Origin: Hyphomicrobium_A sp963722495
Lineage (GTDB): Bacteria > Pseudomonadota > Alphaproteobacteria > Rhizobiales > Hyphomicrobiaceae
Direction: 5' to 3'
DNA length: 64,000 bases
NCBI GenBank assembly: GCA_963722495.1
Contig: CAVRND010000022.1
Span: 1-64,000 of the forward strand
This document shows positions 29,498-38,577 of this stretch, piece by piece (position 1 is the stretch's first letter; every line of letters begins with the position of its first letter). Position numbers and translations under genes: made by a program. The notes below the pieces were generated by a model. The model made no database searches, was not told the DNA's origin, and worked only from the letters and a program-made list of their open reading frames with translations.

Positions 29498-30121
29498 CTA
29501 GACCTTTTCCGTGTCGCGCTTGCCTTCGCCCAGAAGCGTCGTCGGTCCGCCGGCCGGGCACGAGGCGCGGCGGCCGATCTGCGAGCCCGGCTTCACGGGC
29601 TTGCCGGCGCGCAGGCTGTAGAGCAGCTTTTCGAACAGCTCCGGATCGAGGTCTTCGAAGGTGTCCTTGCCGATCTGCACCACCGGCGCGTTGGCGCAGC
29701 AGCCGATGCACTCGACCTCTTCCCAGGAGAACTGCCCGTCGCGCGAGACCTCCAGCGGGTGCTCAGCGATGCGGTCCTTGCAGATCTCGATCAGCGCCTC
29801 GGAGCCGCGCAGCATGCACGGCGTCGTGCCGCATACTTGGAGATGGGCGGTCTTACCCACCGGGGCAAGCAGGAACATGGTGTAGAAGGTGGCGATCTCG
29901 AGTACGCGGATGTAGGCCATGCCGAGCATATCGGCGATGGCGCGGATGGCCGGCTCGGTGGTCCAGCCCTCCTGCTCCTGGGCGCGCCACAACAGCGCCA
30001 GCACGGCGGAGGCTTCCTTGCCGGGCGGATACTTGGCGATCTCGCGCTTCGCCCAGGCGACGTTCTCGGGCGTGAAGGCAAAGCTGATCGGTTGCTCTGG
30101 ATATAGGCGGCGGACGGCCAA
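29498..30121 (-). CDS. nuoE: NADH-quinone oxidoreductase subunit E
   Basis: Thioredoxin-fold subunit carrying the [2Fe-2S] cluster N1a: cysteines in LQVCGTTPCMLRG and EVECIGCCANAPVV. The start is taken as TTG at 30121, giving MAVRRLYPEQPISFAFTPEN, which matches the family start and has GAGAGG eight bases upstream; a GTG at 30131 is the alternative. About 207 residues. The C-terminal 35 residues are a basic tail (IGRRASCPAGGPTTLLGEGK) that may be specific to the lineage. Confidence 0.95.
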   Translation of the reverse strand: MAVRRLYPEQPISFAFTPENVAWAKREIAKYPPGKEASAVLALLWRAQEQEGWTTEPAIRAIADMLGMAYIRVLEIATFYTMFLLAPVGKTAHLQVCGTTPCMLRGSEALIEICKDRIAEHPLEVSRDGQFSWEEVECIGCCANAPVVQIGKDTFEDLDPELFEKLLYSLRAGKPVKPGSQIGRRASCPAGGPTTLLGEGKRDTEKV

Positions 30122-30306
30122 GACTGGCACCTCTCGGGAGCGCGGCGTATGCCCGCGATGCGGGCCGCGATCGATCACGCTCTGGGTGGCATTTTCGCTG
30201 ATAATGCCGCAGCGCACAATCACTCGTTCACTACGTCCAACGATGCCCTAAAGCAAGCGTTTGCCGGCGTTGCTTGCCATTGTGCCGTTGACGAGTGTCA
30301 GCGCCG

Positions 30307-30654
30307 TCATAGGCCCAGCGCGCCGGCCACCCAGGCGATGACGAGGGCGGCGGCCGAGAGCGGCGCCAGCAGCAGCGCCGATTGCGCGCCGACGCGCAGG
30401 AAGCCGCTCCAGAAGAGCGCAAGCCCGACACCGAAGATCAGGATTACGAGGCCGCCGTGCTGCAGCCCCAAGGCGGCGGCGAAGACGAGGCCGACCGCAG
30501 CCGAGACGACGCCGAAAACGGTCGTCATCGCCGGGAGTGCCGTCTGCGCGCTACCCAGCGGCCAGCCGTTCAGCTGCGCCACGGGCCGGTACGTGGCCAG
30601 CGACAGCCCCCACCCGATGGCGCCGACCGCCAAAAAGAACAAATGATCGACCAT
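30307..30654 (-). CDS. Hypothetical membrane protein between nuoD and nuoE
   Basis: 115 residues, four predicted helices: HLFFLAVGAIGWGLSLATYR, MTTVFGVVSAAVGLVFAAAL, LVILIFGVGLALFWSGFLRV and SALLLAPLSAAALVIAWVAG. No family recognised. Eight bases after nuoD, so transcribed with it. 185 bases of apparently noncoding sequence separate it from nuoE. Intact; function unknown. Confidence 0.72.
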   Translation of the reverse strand: MVDHLFFLAVGAIGWGLSLATYRPVAQLNGWPLGSAQTALPAMTTVFGVVSAAVGLVFAAALGLQHGGLVILIFGVGLALFWSGFLRVGAQSALLLAPLSAAALVIAWVAGALGL

Positions 30655-30662
30655 GGCTCATC

Positions 30663-31853
30663 TTACCGGTCGATTTCGCCGAAGACGATGTCGATGGAGC
30701 CGAGGATGGCGGAGACGTCGGCCAGCATGTGCTTGCGGGTGAGGAAGTCCATCGCCTGCAGGTGCGGGAAGCCCGGCGCGCGGATCTTGCAGCGGTAGGG
30801 CTTGTTGGAGCCGTCGGCGACCAGATAGACGCCGAACTCGCCCTTGGGGGCCTCGACCGCGGCATAGACTTCGCCGGCCGGCACGTGGAAGCCCTCGGTG
30901 TAGAGCTTGAAGTGGTGGATCAGCGCCTCCATCGAGCGCTTCATGTCGGCGCGGCGCGGCGGCACCACCTTGCGGTCGGCGGCGACGTACGGCCCCTGCC
31001 CTTCCGGCGCGCGAAGCTTGTCGCAGCACTGCTGCATGATCTTCACCGACTGGCGCATCTCGGCCATGCGCACGAGGTAGCGGTCGTAGCAGTCGCCGTT
31101 CTTGCCGATCGGGATGTCGAAATCCAATTCGGCATAGCACTCGTAGGGCTGCGACTTGCGCAGGTCCCACACGGCGCCCGAGCCGCGCACCATGACGCCG
31201 GAGAAGCCCCAGTCGAAGCAGTCGTCGAGGCTGACGATGCCGATGTCGACGTTGCGCTGCTTGAAGATCCGGTTGCCGGTGAGCAGCGTCTCGATGTCGT
31301 CCAGCACCTTGGGGTGCGTGACGCAGAAGTCGGCGATGTCGTCGATCAGCTGCGGCGGCAGGTCGGCATGCACGCCGCCCATGCGGAAGTACTTGGCGTG
31401 CATGCGGCTGCCCGAGGCGCGCTCGTAGAACACCATCAGCTTCTCGCGCTCTTCAAAGCCCCACAGCGGCGGGGTGAGCGCGCCGACGTCCAACGCCTGC
31501 GTCGTCACGTTGAGGAGATGCGAAAGCAGGCGGCCGATCTCGGAGTAGAGCACGCGGATGAGCTGCGCGCGCTTGGGGACCTCCATGCCGAGCAGCTTCT
31601 CAGCGGCAAGACAGAAGGCGTGCTCCTGGTTCATCGGCGCCACGTAGTCGAGGCGGTCGAAGTAGCCGATCGCCTGCAGGTAGGTCTTGTGCTCGATCAG
31701 CTTCTCGGTGCCGCGGTGCAGAAGGCCGATGTGCGGGTCGACCCGCTCCACCACCTCGCCGTCGAGCTCCAGCACGAGCCGGAGCACGCCGTGCGCCGCC
31801 GGATGCTGCGGCCCGAAGTTGATGTTGAACTGGCGGATATCGGTTTCTGGCAT
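30663..31853 (-). CDS. nuoD: NADH-quinone oxidoreductase subunit D
   Basis: 49-kDa subunit lining the quinone pocket, related to NiFe hydrogenase large subunits but without their metal site. 396 residues, intact, from MPETDIRQFNINFGPQHPAA, which holds the quinone-site His. Further conserved LLHRGTEKLIEHKTYLQAIG, RASGSRMHAKYFRMGGVHAD, and the C-terminus SIDIVFGEIDR that closes the quinone channel. Separate from nuoC, as is usual in alphaproteobacteria. Confidence 0.97.
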   Translation of the reverse strand: MPETDIRQFNINFGPQHPAAHGVLRLVLELDGEVVERVDPHIGLLHRGTEKLIEHKTYLQAIGYFDRLDYVAPMNQEHAFCLAAEKLLGMEVPKRAQLIRVLYSEIGRLLSHLLNVTTQALDVGALTPPLWGFEEREKLMVFYERASGSRMHAKYFRMGGVHADLPPQLIDDIADFCVTHPKVLDDIETLLTGNRIFKQRNVDIGIVSLDDCFDWGFSGVMVRGSGAVWDLRKSQPYECYAELDFDIPIGKNGDCYDRYLVRMAEMRQSVKIMQQCCDKLRAPEGQGPYVAADRKVVPPRRADMKRSMEALIHHFKLYTEGFHVPAGEVYAAVEAPKGEFGVYLVADGSNKPYRCKIRAPGFPHLQAMDFLTRKHMLADVSAILGSIDIVFGEIDR

Positions 31854-31934
31854 TTGGGCTACCGGGTGAGACGGAAAAGTCGTGATTTGCGCAGGCGATG
31901 ACGGTGTCGAACACCAGCGAGAGATCTAACCAAC

Positions 31935-32330
31935 TTAACTCCCTCCCCCTTGATGGGGGAGGGCTGGGGTGGGGGTGGTGCACTCGTTCGACGCACTGAC
32001 GCCAAGAAATTCGCGGATCCTATCAAGCGCGGCATCTGGATTCTCAAGCACCTCTCCGTCCTCAAGACGAAGGATGCGAAATCTCTGCGCAACGATCCAT
32101 TTATCGCGTTCGCTATCGCGCTGCCGCCGCAGCGGATCATCGTGTGAGCTGCCGTCGACCTCGATGATGACGCGGCGCTCAAGACACGCGAAGTCGGCGA
32201 TGTACGGTCCGATACGGAGCTGACGACGGAAGCGGTGTCCGGCAATCTGACGTCTTCGTAAGAGCTGCCAAAGCGCGCGCTCGCCTTCCGTCGGTGCCCT
32301 GCGCAACGCTCTCGCACGCTCGTCCGCCAA
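31935..32330 (-). CDS. DUF559 (restriction-endonuclease-like) protein
   Basis: 131-residue protein of the DUF559 / Vsr-like nuclease superfamily: LRRAPTEGERALWQLLRRRQ, GHRFRRQLRIGPYIADFACL, RRVIIEVDGSSHDDPLRRQR (putative catalytic Asp and E-x-D pattern in IEVDG), RFRILRLEDGEVLENPDAAL. Biochemical role not established. It interrupts the nuoC-nuoD spacing, and its C-terminus is encoded by one of two flanking direct repeats, an arrangement often seen for DUF559 genes and suggestive of passive mobility. Intact. Confidence 0.9.
   Translation of the reverse strand: MADERARALRRAPTEGERALWQLLRRRQIAGHRFRRQLRIGPYIADFACLERRVIIEVDGSSHDDPLRRQRDSERDKWIVAQRFRILRLEDGEVLENPDAALDRIREFLGVSASNECTTPTPALPHQGGGS
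31936..31982 (-). repeat. Direct repeat flanking DUF559 gene, downstream copy
   Basis: 47 bases that match 32363-32409 in the same orientation at 42 of 47 positions (plus-strand start TAACTCCCTC, end GGGGGTGGTGCA). It encodes the last 15 residues of the DUF559 protein (TTPTPALPHQGGGS), a tail that is the well-known translation of a widespread alphaproteobacterial repeat. Confidence 0.8.
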
Positions 32331-32362
32331 GACACATCTCCACCCGCGCCAGCTTCACACCA

Positions 32363-32409
32363 TAACTCCCTCTCCCTTGATGAGGGAGGATTGAGGTGGG
32401 GGTGGTGCA
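32363..32409 (-). repeat. Direct repeat flanking DUF559 gene, upstream copy
   Basis: Partner of 31936-31982 (42 of 47 identical, same orientation). Together they bracket a 474-base unit holding one gene. Upstream at 32430-32473 is a further G/C-tract palindrome (CCCTCCCCC, GCAA, GGGGGGAGGG), probably part of the same repeat family. Confidence 0.8.
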
Positions 32410-32508
32410 ATACGATTGATGTCATGGACACCCCCCTCCCCCGTCCCTCCCCCGCAAGGGGGGAGGGAGGAGTAGAGGCAATCGAGGGTCGCCCGCGTTT
32501 GCATGAGT

Positions 32509-32946
32509 TCACTCGATCTGCGCGACGCGGGCGAGCTTGGCCTTTTCGTTGACGCGGGCGACGAAGCGCGACCAGCGGATGATCATCCGCTCGTGGCGGC
32601 CTTCGCCGATGAGGTCGATGCCGTCGTGGGCGCGCACCTTGAACGACACGCGCCGGCCGTTGACGCCCGTGCATTCGGCATCGACGGTCACCGTCTGGCC
32701 GGGCACCGTCGCCGCCGAATGCGACACGTCGATGTGCACCCCGAGGCTGCCCTCGCCGTCCTCGAGATGCGGCGCCAGCACCTTAAGGCAGGTCCACTCC
32801 ATCAGCCCGACCATGAAGCCGGTGGCGAACACGGTCGGCATCTCGCGGAATTCGGCCGCCTCGGGGTAGAGGTGCGGCACCGTCTTCTCGGCCGGAATAC
32901 GGAAGGCGAACTGCGCCGTTGCGCCCGGTTTCAGCGTGTCCTTCAT
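32509..32946 (-). CDS. Fluoroacetyl-CoA thioesterase-like hot-dog protein
   Basis: 145 residues starting MKDTLKPGATAQFAFRIPAE at 32946. It resembles the FlK group of hot-dog thioesterases: FATGFMVGLMEWTCLKVLAP holds the active-site Thr/Glu region, and GSLGVHIDVSHSAATVPGQT holds the catalytic His. Substrate is likely an acyl-CoA; fluoroacetyl-CoA specificity cannot be inferred. Its start overlaps the stop of the DUF3806-like gene by four bases, so it belongs to the cassette between nuoC and nuoD. Confidence 0.82.
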   Translation of the reverse strand: MKDTLKPGATAQFAFRIPAEKTVPHLYPEAAEFREMPTVFATGFMVGLMEWTCLKVLAPHLEDGEGSLGVHIDVSHSAATVPGQTVTVDAECTGVNGRRVSFKVRAHDGIDLIGEGRHERMIIRWSRFVARVNEKAKLARVAQIE

Positions 32947-33371
32947 GGCGCCTCGCTGTCGGCCTCCCGATGCAGATCGCCGGTGGCGATGTGCTCGACG
33001 CAAACGTTGTAGAAGCTGAGGATGGACTCGCCGCCGTCGACGCCTTCCTCGATCTGCTTGCCGACCTTGGTGAAAGGGTATGCCATATCGCCGTTGGCGA
33101 AGGCGATGCCGAGGTTGCCGCTGTCGTCGGTGTCCCAGGCGGCACCGGTGGCGGCGATGATCGCTTGGCCGAGATAGCTGCCGAGCACGTTGACGAGGCC
33201 GCTGCTCGCCTCGGGGCCGGCCTTCTCGCGCTGGCGCTCGATGAAGCCTTCGACCCAGGCGACCGATTCCTCGTCGAAGCCGAAGCTCGTCTCGCTCAGC
33301 GCCGACAGCTCCTGGATGGCGAGCGCGGCATTGGCCTCGATCATGCGCACCTGCTCGGGGGCAATGCTCAT
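32943..33371 (-). CDS. DUF3806-like hypothetical protein
   Basis: 142 residues, MSIAPEQVRMIEANAALAIQ. The central part WVEGFIERQREK, GLVNVLGSYLGQAIIAATGA and GIAFANGDMAYPFTKVGKQI resembles a small domain found in many proteobacterial hypotheticals (DUF3806). No catalytic residue is obvious, and there is no signal peptide or membrane helix. Coupled to the downstream thioesterase by a four-base overlap. Confidence 0.72.
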   Translation of the reverse strand: MSIAPEQVRMIEANAALAIQELSALSETSFGFDEESVAWVEGFIERQREKAGPEASSGLVNVLGSYLGQAIIAATGAAWDTDDSGNLGIAFANGDMAYPFTKVGKQIEEGVDGGESILSFYNVCVEHIATGDLHREADSEAP

Positions 33372-33375
33372 GGCC

Positions 33376-33771
33376 CTACTCCTGTACCCGCTCGCCGAGC
33401 ATCCTGCCGGCATAGGCGACCGCAAGACAGGGTACGGCGAGCAGCGCAAACATCAACAGGCCGAGCGGAAAGATGCTCGGCGCCCCTTCGGCGAGGACAG
33501 ACAGCAGCAGCGCCCAGGCAGCCTGCGCGCCGAGCATGGCCGCCACCCAGCGCCACGGCCGGTCGCGAAAGGCGAGGCCGAGGAGGAAGGCGGTGAATAG
33601 CATCAGCGGAAAGGCGACCAACCAGTAGTCGGGATCGTCCCACACCTCGCGCCGCTCACCCAGCAGCCGGACAAGGTCCCAGCTGAGGACGCCGGCCACC
33701 ACCGCGATGGCGATAGGCACGATGTCGGAAGGTGCACGCGCCATGGACCTCTCCATCACCGCAATGCTCAT
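33376..33771 (-). CDS. Hypothetical membrane protein after nuoC
   Basis: 131 residues with four helices, among them IVPIAIAVVAGVLSWDLVRL, WLVAFPLMLFTAFLLGLAFR, WRWVAAMLGAQAAWALLLSV and LGLLMFALLAVPCLAVAYAG. The start at 33771 (MSIAVMERS) is preferred because it overlaps the nuoC stop as ATGA; an internal ATG at 33744 is the alternative. No family recognised. Confidence 0.7.
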   Translation of the reverse strand: MSIAVMERSMARAPSDIVPIAIAVVAGVLSWDLVRLLGERREVWDDPDYWLVAFPLMLFTAFLLGLAFRDRPWRWVAAMLGAQAAWALLLSVLAEGAPSIFPLGLLMFALLAVPCLAVAYAGRMLGERVQE

Positions 33772-34385
33772 GCCTTTCCGGCCGGACCGTTCGCCTTCTC
33801 ATCGCCCGGCAGCACGTAGCGCGTGCCCTCCCACGGCGATTCGAAATCGAACGAGCGGAACTCCTGCGTCAGCTCGACGGGCTCGTAGACGACGCGCTTC
33901 TGCTCGTCGTCGTAACGCACCTCGACGTAGCCGGTGAGCGGGAAGTCCTTGCGCAGCGGATAGCCCTGGAAGCCGTAGTCGGTGAGCAGGCGGCGCAGGT
34001 CCGGGTGGCCGGAGAACAGGATGCCGTACATGTCGTAGGCTTCGCGCTCGAACCAGTCGGATGCGGAGAACACGCCGACCGTGCTCGGCACCGGTGTCGA
34101 CTCGTCCGTCTGCAGCTTGATGCGGATGCGCTGGTTGAGGCGCGGCGACAGCAGGTGATAGACGACGTCGAAGCGATTGGGGCGCGCCGGCCAATCGACG
34201 CCGCAGATGTCGATCAGCACCTCGAACAGGCAGCAGGCGTCATCGCGCAGGTAGGTAAGCACGTCGACGATCTTGTCGCGCGCCACGTCGAGCGTCAGCT
34301 CGCCGTGCGTGATGCGCGAAGCGGTCGCCGAGGCGCCCAGCCCCGTCATGACGTGCTTGTCGAGATCGCTGAGCGGTAGCTGCAT
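33768..34385 (-). CDS. nuoC: NADH-quinone oxidoreductase subunit C
   Basis: 30-kDa peripheral-arm subunit of complex I. 205 residues, intact: MQLPLSDLDKHVMTGLGASA, the family signature DWFEREAYDMYGILFSGHPD and LRRLLTDYGFQGYPLRKDFP, and C-terminal RSFDFESPWEGTRYVLPGDE. 27 bases after nuoB. Confidence 0.97.
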   Translation of the reverse strand: MQLPLSDLDKHVMTGLGASATASRITHGELTLDVARDKIVDVLTYLRDDACCLFEVLIDICGVDWPARPNRFDVVYHLLSPRLNQRIRIKLQTDESTPVPSTVGVFSASDWFEREAYDMYGILFSGHPDLRRLLTDYGFQGYPLRKDFPLTGYVEVRYDDEQKRVVYEPVELTQEFRSFDFESPWEGTRYVLPGDEKANGPAGKA

Positions 34386-34412
34386 GGGATATCTCGAAAG
34401 CTCTAGATTCTT

Positions 34413-34971
34413 TTATCGCTCGATGGTGCCGGTGCGGCGGATCTTCCGCTGCAGCAGCAGCACGCCGTAGACCAGCGCCTCGGCGGTCGGCGGGCAGCCC
34501 GGCACGTAGATGTCGACCGGCACGATGCGGTCGCAGCCGCGCACCACGGCGTAGGAATAGTGATAGTAGCCGCCGCCGTTGGCGCAGCTGCCCATGGAGA
34601 TCACGTAGCGCGGCTCCGGCATCTGGTCGTAGACCTTGCGCAGGGCGGGCGCCATCTTGTTGGTCAGCGTGCCGGCGACGATCATCACGTCCGACTGGCG
34701 CGGGGACGCGCGCGGGGCAAAGCCGAAGCGTTCGAGGTCATAGCGCGGCATCGAGGCCTGCATCATCTCGACGGCGCAGCAGGCAAGCCCGAACGTCATC
34801 CACATCAGCGAGCCGGTGCGCGCCCAGTTGATGAGGTCGTCGGTGCGTCGTGACGAGGAAGCCCTTGTCGGCGAGCTTGGAGGAGATCTGCGTGAACCCC
34901 TCCTCGCCCGGCTTGACGAGGATGCCGCCGGAGCCGGCGAGCTCAGCTTTGGTCGGGGTGATCAATCCCAT
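34413..34971 (-). CDS. nuoB: NADH-quinone oxidoreductase subunit B, one frameshift
   Basis: Carries cluster N2, the last iron-sulfur centre before quinone. Start MGLITPTKAELAGSGGILVK at 34971 (10-base overlap with nuoA). An extra C near 34848 shifts the frame after KLADKGFLVTT; it resumes DDLINWARTGSLMWMTFGLA. Cluster ligands: the tandem Cys in ACCAVEMM, Cys in ISMGSCANGGGYY and in YVPGCPPTAEAL. Joined length about 186 residues. The shift is likely a sequence error. Confidence 0.95.
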
Positions 34972-35327
34972 TCCAGCGCCCCTTTCCGCCACTCGTAGAT
35001 GAAGCCGACGGTCAGCACGGCGAGGAACAGCATCATCGCCCAGAAGCCGGCGAGCCCGATGTCGCCGAAGGCCACCGCCCACGGGAACAGGAAGGCGACC
35101 TCGAGGTCGAAGATGATGAAGAGGATGGCGACGAGGTAGAAGCGCACGTCGAACTTCATGCGCGCGTCGTCGAAGGCGTTGAAGCCGCACTCGTAGGCGG
35201 ACACCTTCTCGGGGTCGGGATTGTTGACGGCGATCATGAACGGTACCGCCATCAGCGCCAGCGCGATGAACAGCGCCACCCCGATGAAGATGGCGATCGG
35301 CAGGTAGTCGTAGAAGAGCTGGTCCAT
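34962..35327 (-). CDS. nuoA: NADH-quinone oxidoreductase subunit A
   Basis: First gene of the complex I operon; small membrane subunit. Start MDQLFYDYLPIAIFIGVALF at 35327, 121 residues, three helices, intact. Signature YECGFNAFDDARMKFDVRFY and IFDLEVAFLFPWAVAFGDIG with the conserved membrane Asp/Glu. The operon promoter should lie in 35328-35471, but no clear consensus was seen. Confidence 0.97.
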   Translation of the reverse strand: MDQLFYDYLPIAIFIGVALFIALALMAVPFMIAVNNPDPEKVSAYECGFNAFDDARMKFDVRFYLVAILFIIFDLEVAFLFPWAVAFGDIGLAGFWAMMLFLAVLTVGFIYEWRKGALEWD

Positions 35328-35471
35328 GTGGGCGTGCCTTGAGGGCGAGCTTGCGCGGCCTGCGGGTCGGCGCCACATCGTGCTGCGGCGCAATATCAGC
35401 GTTAACGCAGGCGCCCGTCCCGCGCAACAGTTCAGCACCGGCCGAAACGCCAAGTCCGGTGCCGCTGAGCG

Positions 35472-35723
35472 TCAGCGCGCGCGGCGCTTACGGTAGTGGC
35501 GGCGCGGGTTCTCGCCGCGGGACAGCTTCTCGCAAAAAGCGCTGCGCGTTCCGCTCAGACAGCCGTAGCGCCTCAGAAGGTCCGCGTCATAGGCATTCGT
35601 CGGGCCACCGGCCCGGGCATTGGCACGCGCATTCTCGACTTCCCAATAGGTTTGGGCTGTCGCCGGCCCGTGGCCCACAACGGCCAGCATGGCGGCGATA
35701 GCCGCCCAACGCACGCTTTTCAT
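35472..35723 (-). CDS. Small exported hypothetical protein
   Basis: 83 residues with a clear signal peptide (MKSVRWAAIAAMLAVVGHGP, cleavage near ATAQ-T). The mature part has two cysteines (YGCLSGTRSAFCEKL), likely a disulfide in the periplasm, and a very basic tail (RRHYRKRRAR). Family unknown. Upstream of nuoA in the same orientation with a 144-base gap. Confidence 0.6.
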   Translation of the reverse strand: MKSVRWAAIAAMLAVVGHGPATAQTYWEVENARANARAGGPTNAYDADLLRRYGCLSGTRSAFCEKLSRGENPRRHYRKRRAR

Positions 35724-35850
35724 TCTTTTTCTCCGCGCTGCGCCACCCTATCGATGGTCTACCACTTCGAGAACCCTGTCGCGCCGACGCCAAAAAAAGC
35801 ACCCTAGGCATTACAAAAGCGTGTTGGAAGCCCCGGGGTCACCACGCACG

Positions 35851-36213
35851 TTAGTTCCAGGTGTGGAGCAGGATCTTCCAGCCGACGCCGGTGCGCTCCA
35901 GGACGTTGATCCAGTTGCCGCCATATTGCGTCGTGCCGCCGTCCTCGGCCGGGCCGTTCAGCTGCCATTTCCCGGTCGCGATGGCCGTCGTCCCCTTTTC
36001 CAGCACGTTGTCGACGGTGACTTTGTGGCCGCTAAACCCTTTCGCCTGCAGGTCGGCGAAAAAGGCCGCAATCGCCTCCGGGCCATCGACCGGCGCGCCA
36101 CCGGCCGGAAGCACGCGGGCGTCGGCGGCGTAGAGCGCGGCGAGCTTGGCCGGATCGCCGCTGTTGAAGGCTGCGTCCCATTGCTCCGCCCCGGCTTCAA
36201 CTTCGCTTTTCAT
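35851..36213 (-). CDS. SnoaL/NTF2-like protein (DUF4440 type)
   Basis: 120-residue cone-fold protein: EQWDAAFNSGDPAKLAALYA, ADARVLPAGGAPVDGPEAIA, ATGKWQLNGPAEDGGTTQYG, WINVLERTGVGWKILLHTWN. This pattern is that of DUF4440/SgcJ-like proteins, a diverse group that may be enzymes or binding proteins. No signal peptide. Ligand unknown. Intact. Confidence 0.82.
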   Translation of the reverse strand: MKSEVEAGAEQWDAAFNSGDPAKLAALYAADARVLPAGGAPVDGPEAIAAFFADLQAKGFSGHKVTVDNVLEKGTTAIATGKWQLNGPAEDGGTTQYGGNWINVLERTGVGWKILLHTWN

Positions 36214-36383
36214 GCTGCTTCCTTTGTGGGTCTGATAACCGTGCCGTGCGAGGCTCGGCTTCTACAGCGGCGTTCTAGGCTCACGCCCGGCAACTGGCGA
36301 GCCACACCAAGGACGCATGCGACAGCTTGGCTTTGCAATCGGTCGCAATGCCTATCCTTACGAGGACGAGGAACCACCACAGC

Positions 36384-37416
36384 ATGACAGAGCCTCTCGA
36401 ACTCGGCCTAGACACGTTCGGCGACGTCACCATCGGCGATGACGGGAGGCCGCTGCCGCAGGCGCAGGTGATCCGCAACGTCATCGACGAAGCCGTGCTG
36501 GCCGACGAGCTGGGCGTCGACTTCTTTGGCGTCGGCGAACACCATCGCGATGACTTCGCCGTCTCCGCGCCCGAGGTTCTGCTAGCTGCCATCGCGGGCC
36601 GCACCACACGCATCCACCTCGGCTCCGCCGTCACGGTGCTGAGTTCCGATGACCCGGTGCGCGTGTTTCAGCGCTTCGCGACCCTCGATGCCGCATCGAA
36701 CGGGCGCGCCGAGGTCATTCTCGGCCGCGGCTCGTTCACGGAGTCCTTCCCGCTCTTCGGCTACGACCTCAAGCAGTACGAGGTCCTGTTCGAGGAGAAG
36801 CTCGATCTCTTCGCGGCCCTGCTGAAGCAGGAGCCTGTGACCTGGCAAGGCAAAACACGCGCGCGGCCTAAAGAACCAGCGCGTGTTTCCGACCGTCGAG
36901 ACCGGCACACTCAAGACGTGGATCGGCGTCGGGGGAAGTCCGGAGTCCGTCATCCGCGCGGCGCGCTACGACATGCCCATGATGCTCGCCATCATCGGCG
37001 GCGATCCCAAGCGGTTTGCCCCCTACGTCGAACTCTACCACCAGTCCCTGGAACAGCTCGGCAAAGAGAAGCTGCCGATCGGCGTGCATTCGCCCGGCTA
37101 CATCGCCGACACCGACGAGCAGGCTAAGGACGAGCTCTGGGCACCCTACAAAAAGATGCGCGACCGCATCGGCGCCGAACGCGGATGGGGGCCGATGGGA
37201 CGGGCGGAATTCGACCAGGAAGCCAGCGCCGGCTCTCTGTACGTCGGCTCGCCCGAGACCGTCGCCCGGAAAATTGCCGCGACCGCGCGCGCGCTCGGCA
37301 TCTCCCGCTTCGATCTAAAGTACAGCGCGGGGCCTCTGTCGCACGAAAAGCTCATGCGCAGCATCGAGCTTTACGGCCGCAAGGTAATGCCGCTCGTACG
37401 CGACATGCTCGCCTGA
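36384..37416 (+). CDS. Luciferase-like monooxygenase (LLM class), one frameshift
   Basis: Flavin-dependent oxidoreductase with the bacterial-luciferase TIM-barrel fold. Start MTEPLELGLDTFGDV at 36384. N-terminal ELGVDFFGVGEHHRDDFAVS, TTRIHLGSAVTVLSSDDPVR and AEVILGRGSFTESFPLFGYD. Near 36866 the frame shifts; it resumes NQRVFPTVETGTLKTWIGVG, SPGYIADTDEQAKDELWAPY and GSPETVARKIAATARALGIS to the stop at 37416. Joined length about 344 residues, standard for the group. Substrate unknown. It is one of the few plus-strand genes in this part. Confidence 0.88.
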
Positions 37417-37686
37417 GCGGGAACGCGACGTCGAAGTGCGAGCGCGATCGAACGATAAGGCCGGGCACCATGCCCGGGCGCAAACGGTCACCACCTCGTC
37501 ATCAATCTTGCGGTGTTCCTGCTCTCAGGGGTCCTCGTCCCGCGCAGCGCGGAGGAGGATGCTCGCCTGGCGGCACTTTTCGAGATCGACGATGAGCCCC
37601 CGGGCAAGGCAGCGGCAGCCCTCGCCTAACGAGAGCTCCGGCGGCTCACGCTAGCTAGCGGCTGATGGGCTTAGACGCTGAAATCG

Positions 37687-37763
<77 letters not shown>

Positions 37764-37868
37764 AGTCAAAAACGCGCGCCCCGAGGGACGCGCTGGCCAC
37801 GAAGCGATGATCTACGTGGCCTCTCCGGCGAAGTCAAGGATGCCCGACTTCGCCGGAGATGAAAGGCG

Positions 37869-38376
37869 TTAAGCGGCGCCCATGAAGTCGAGCTTGCCGA
37901 TGGGAACCCCGTTGTGGCGCAGGATGTCGTAGGCGGTCGCGGCGTGGAAATAGAAGTTCGGCAGGGCGAAAAGCACGAGGTAGTCCTGGCCCTTGAAGTT
38001 CAGCTCGCGCGGGCCGGCCTTGAGCGAGATATCGCGCCCCTCCGAGCCGTCGATCTGCTCCGGCTTGAGGCCGGCCGATGAAGTCGAGCGTCTTGTGTAT
38101 ACGCGCCTTCAGCTCCGGGAAGGTCTTCTCGGTATCGGCAAAGCTCGGCACGGGAACGCCGGCAAGCCGCGCCGGGCAGCCCTTGGCGTGATCGGAGGCC
38201 AGCTGCACCTGGCGCGCCAGCGGGAACATGTCGGGCGCAAGGCGCGCGGCGGTGAGCACGTCGGGGTCGATCTTGCGTTCGGCGGCATTGGCGGCCGCCT
38301 TGTCGAGGATGGCGTCGAGCGCCTTGAGGGTGCGCTGAAAGGCCGGCACCGAGGCCTGGTACATCGAGAGCGACAT
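37869..38376 (-). CDS. DUF1993 family protein, one frameshift
   Basis: Start MSLSMYQASVPAFQRTLKAL at 38376. A helical-bundle family (DinB-like fold) of unknown role: LTAARLAPDMFPLARQVQLA, SDHAKGCPARLAGVPVPSFA, TFPELKARIHKTLDFIG. An extra C near 38073 shifts the frame; restored it reads LKPEQIDGSEGRDISLKAGP and YDILRHNGVPIGKLDFMGAA to the stop at 37869. About 168 residues, typical for the family. Confidence 0.88.
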
Positions 38377-38577
38377 GTGTTTCCGTCCCATATGATGACG
38401 GGCGCTCTCCGGCGCCCGGCCTACACATTGTCGCGCGCCGCCTCGCCGGCAAGGTGTCCGGCCCAGCTTCTTGATGTCGCGAGCGGAAAACTGTGAGCGG
38501 TGGTCTACCGCGGCGCGGCTACCGGATCACCGGGGCTGACCGCAAATCGCGCGATCTCGCGCCGCGGCCCAAACGAA

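Noticed and set aside
37474..37629. Plus-strand open stretch reading LVINLAVFLLSGVLVPR and a charged tail after the LLM gene
   Set aside because: No start codon and no recognisable family; composition alone is not enough to call a gene.
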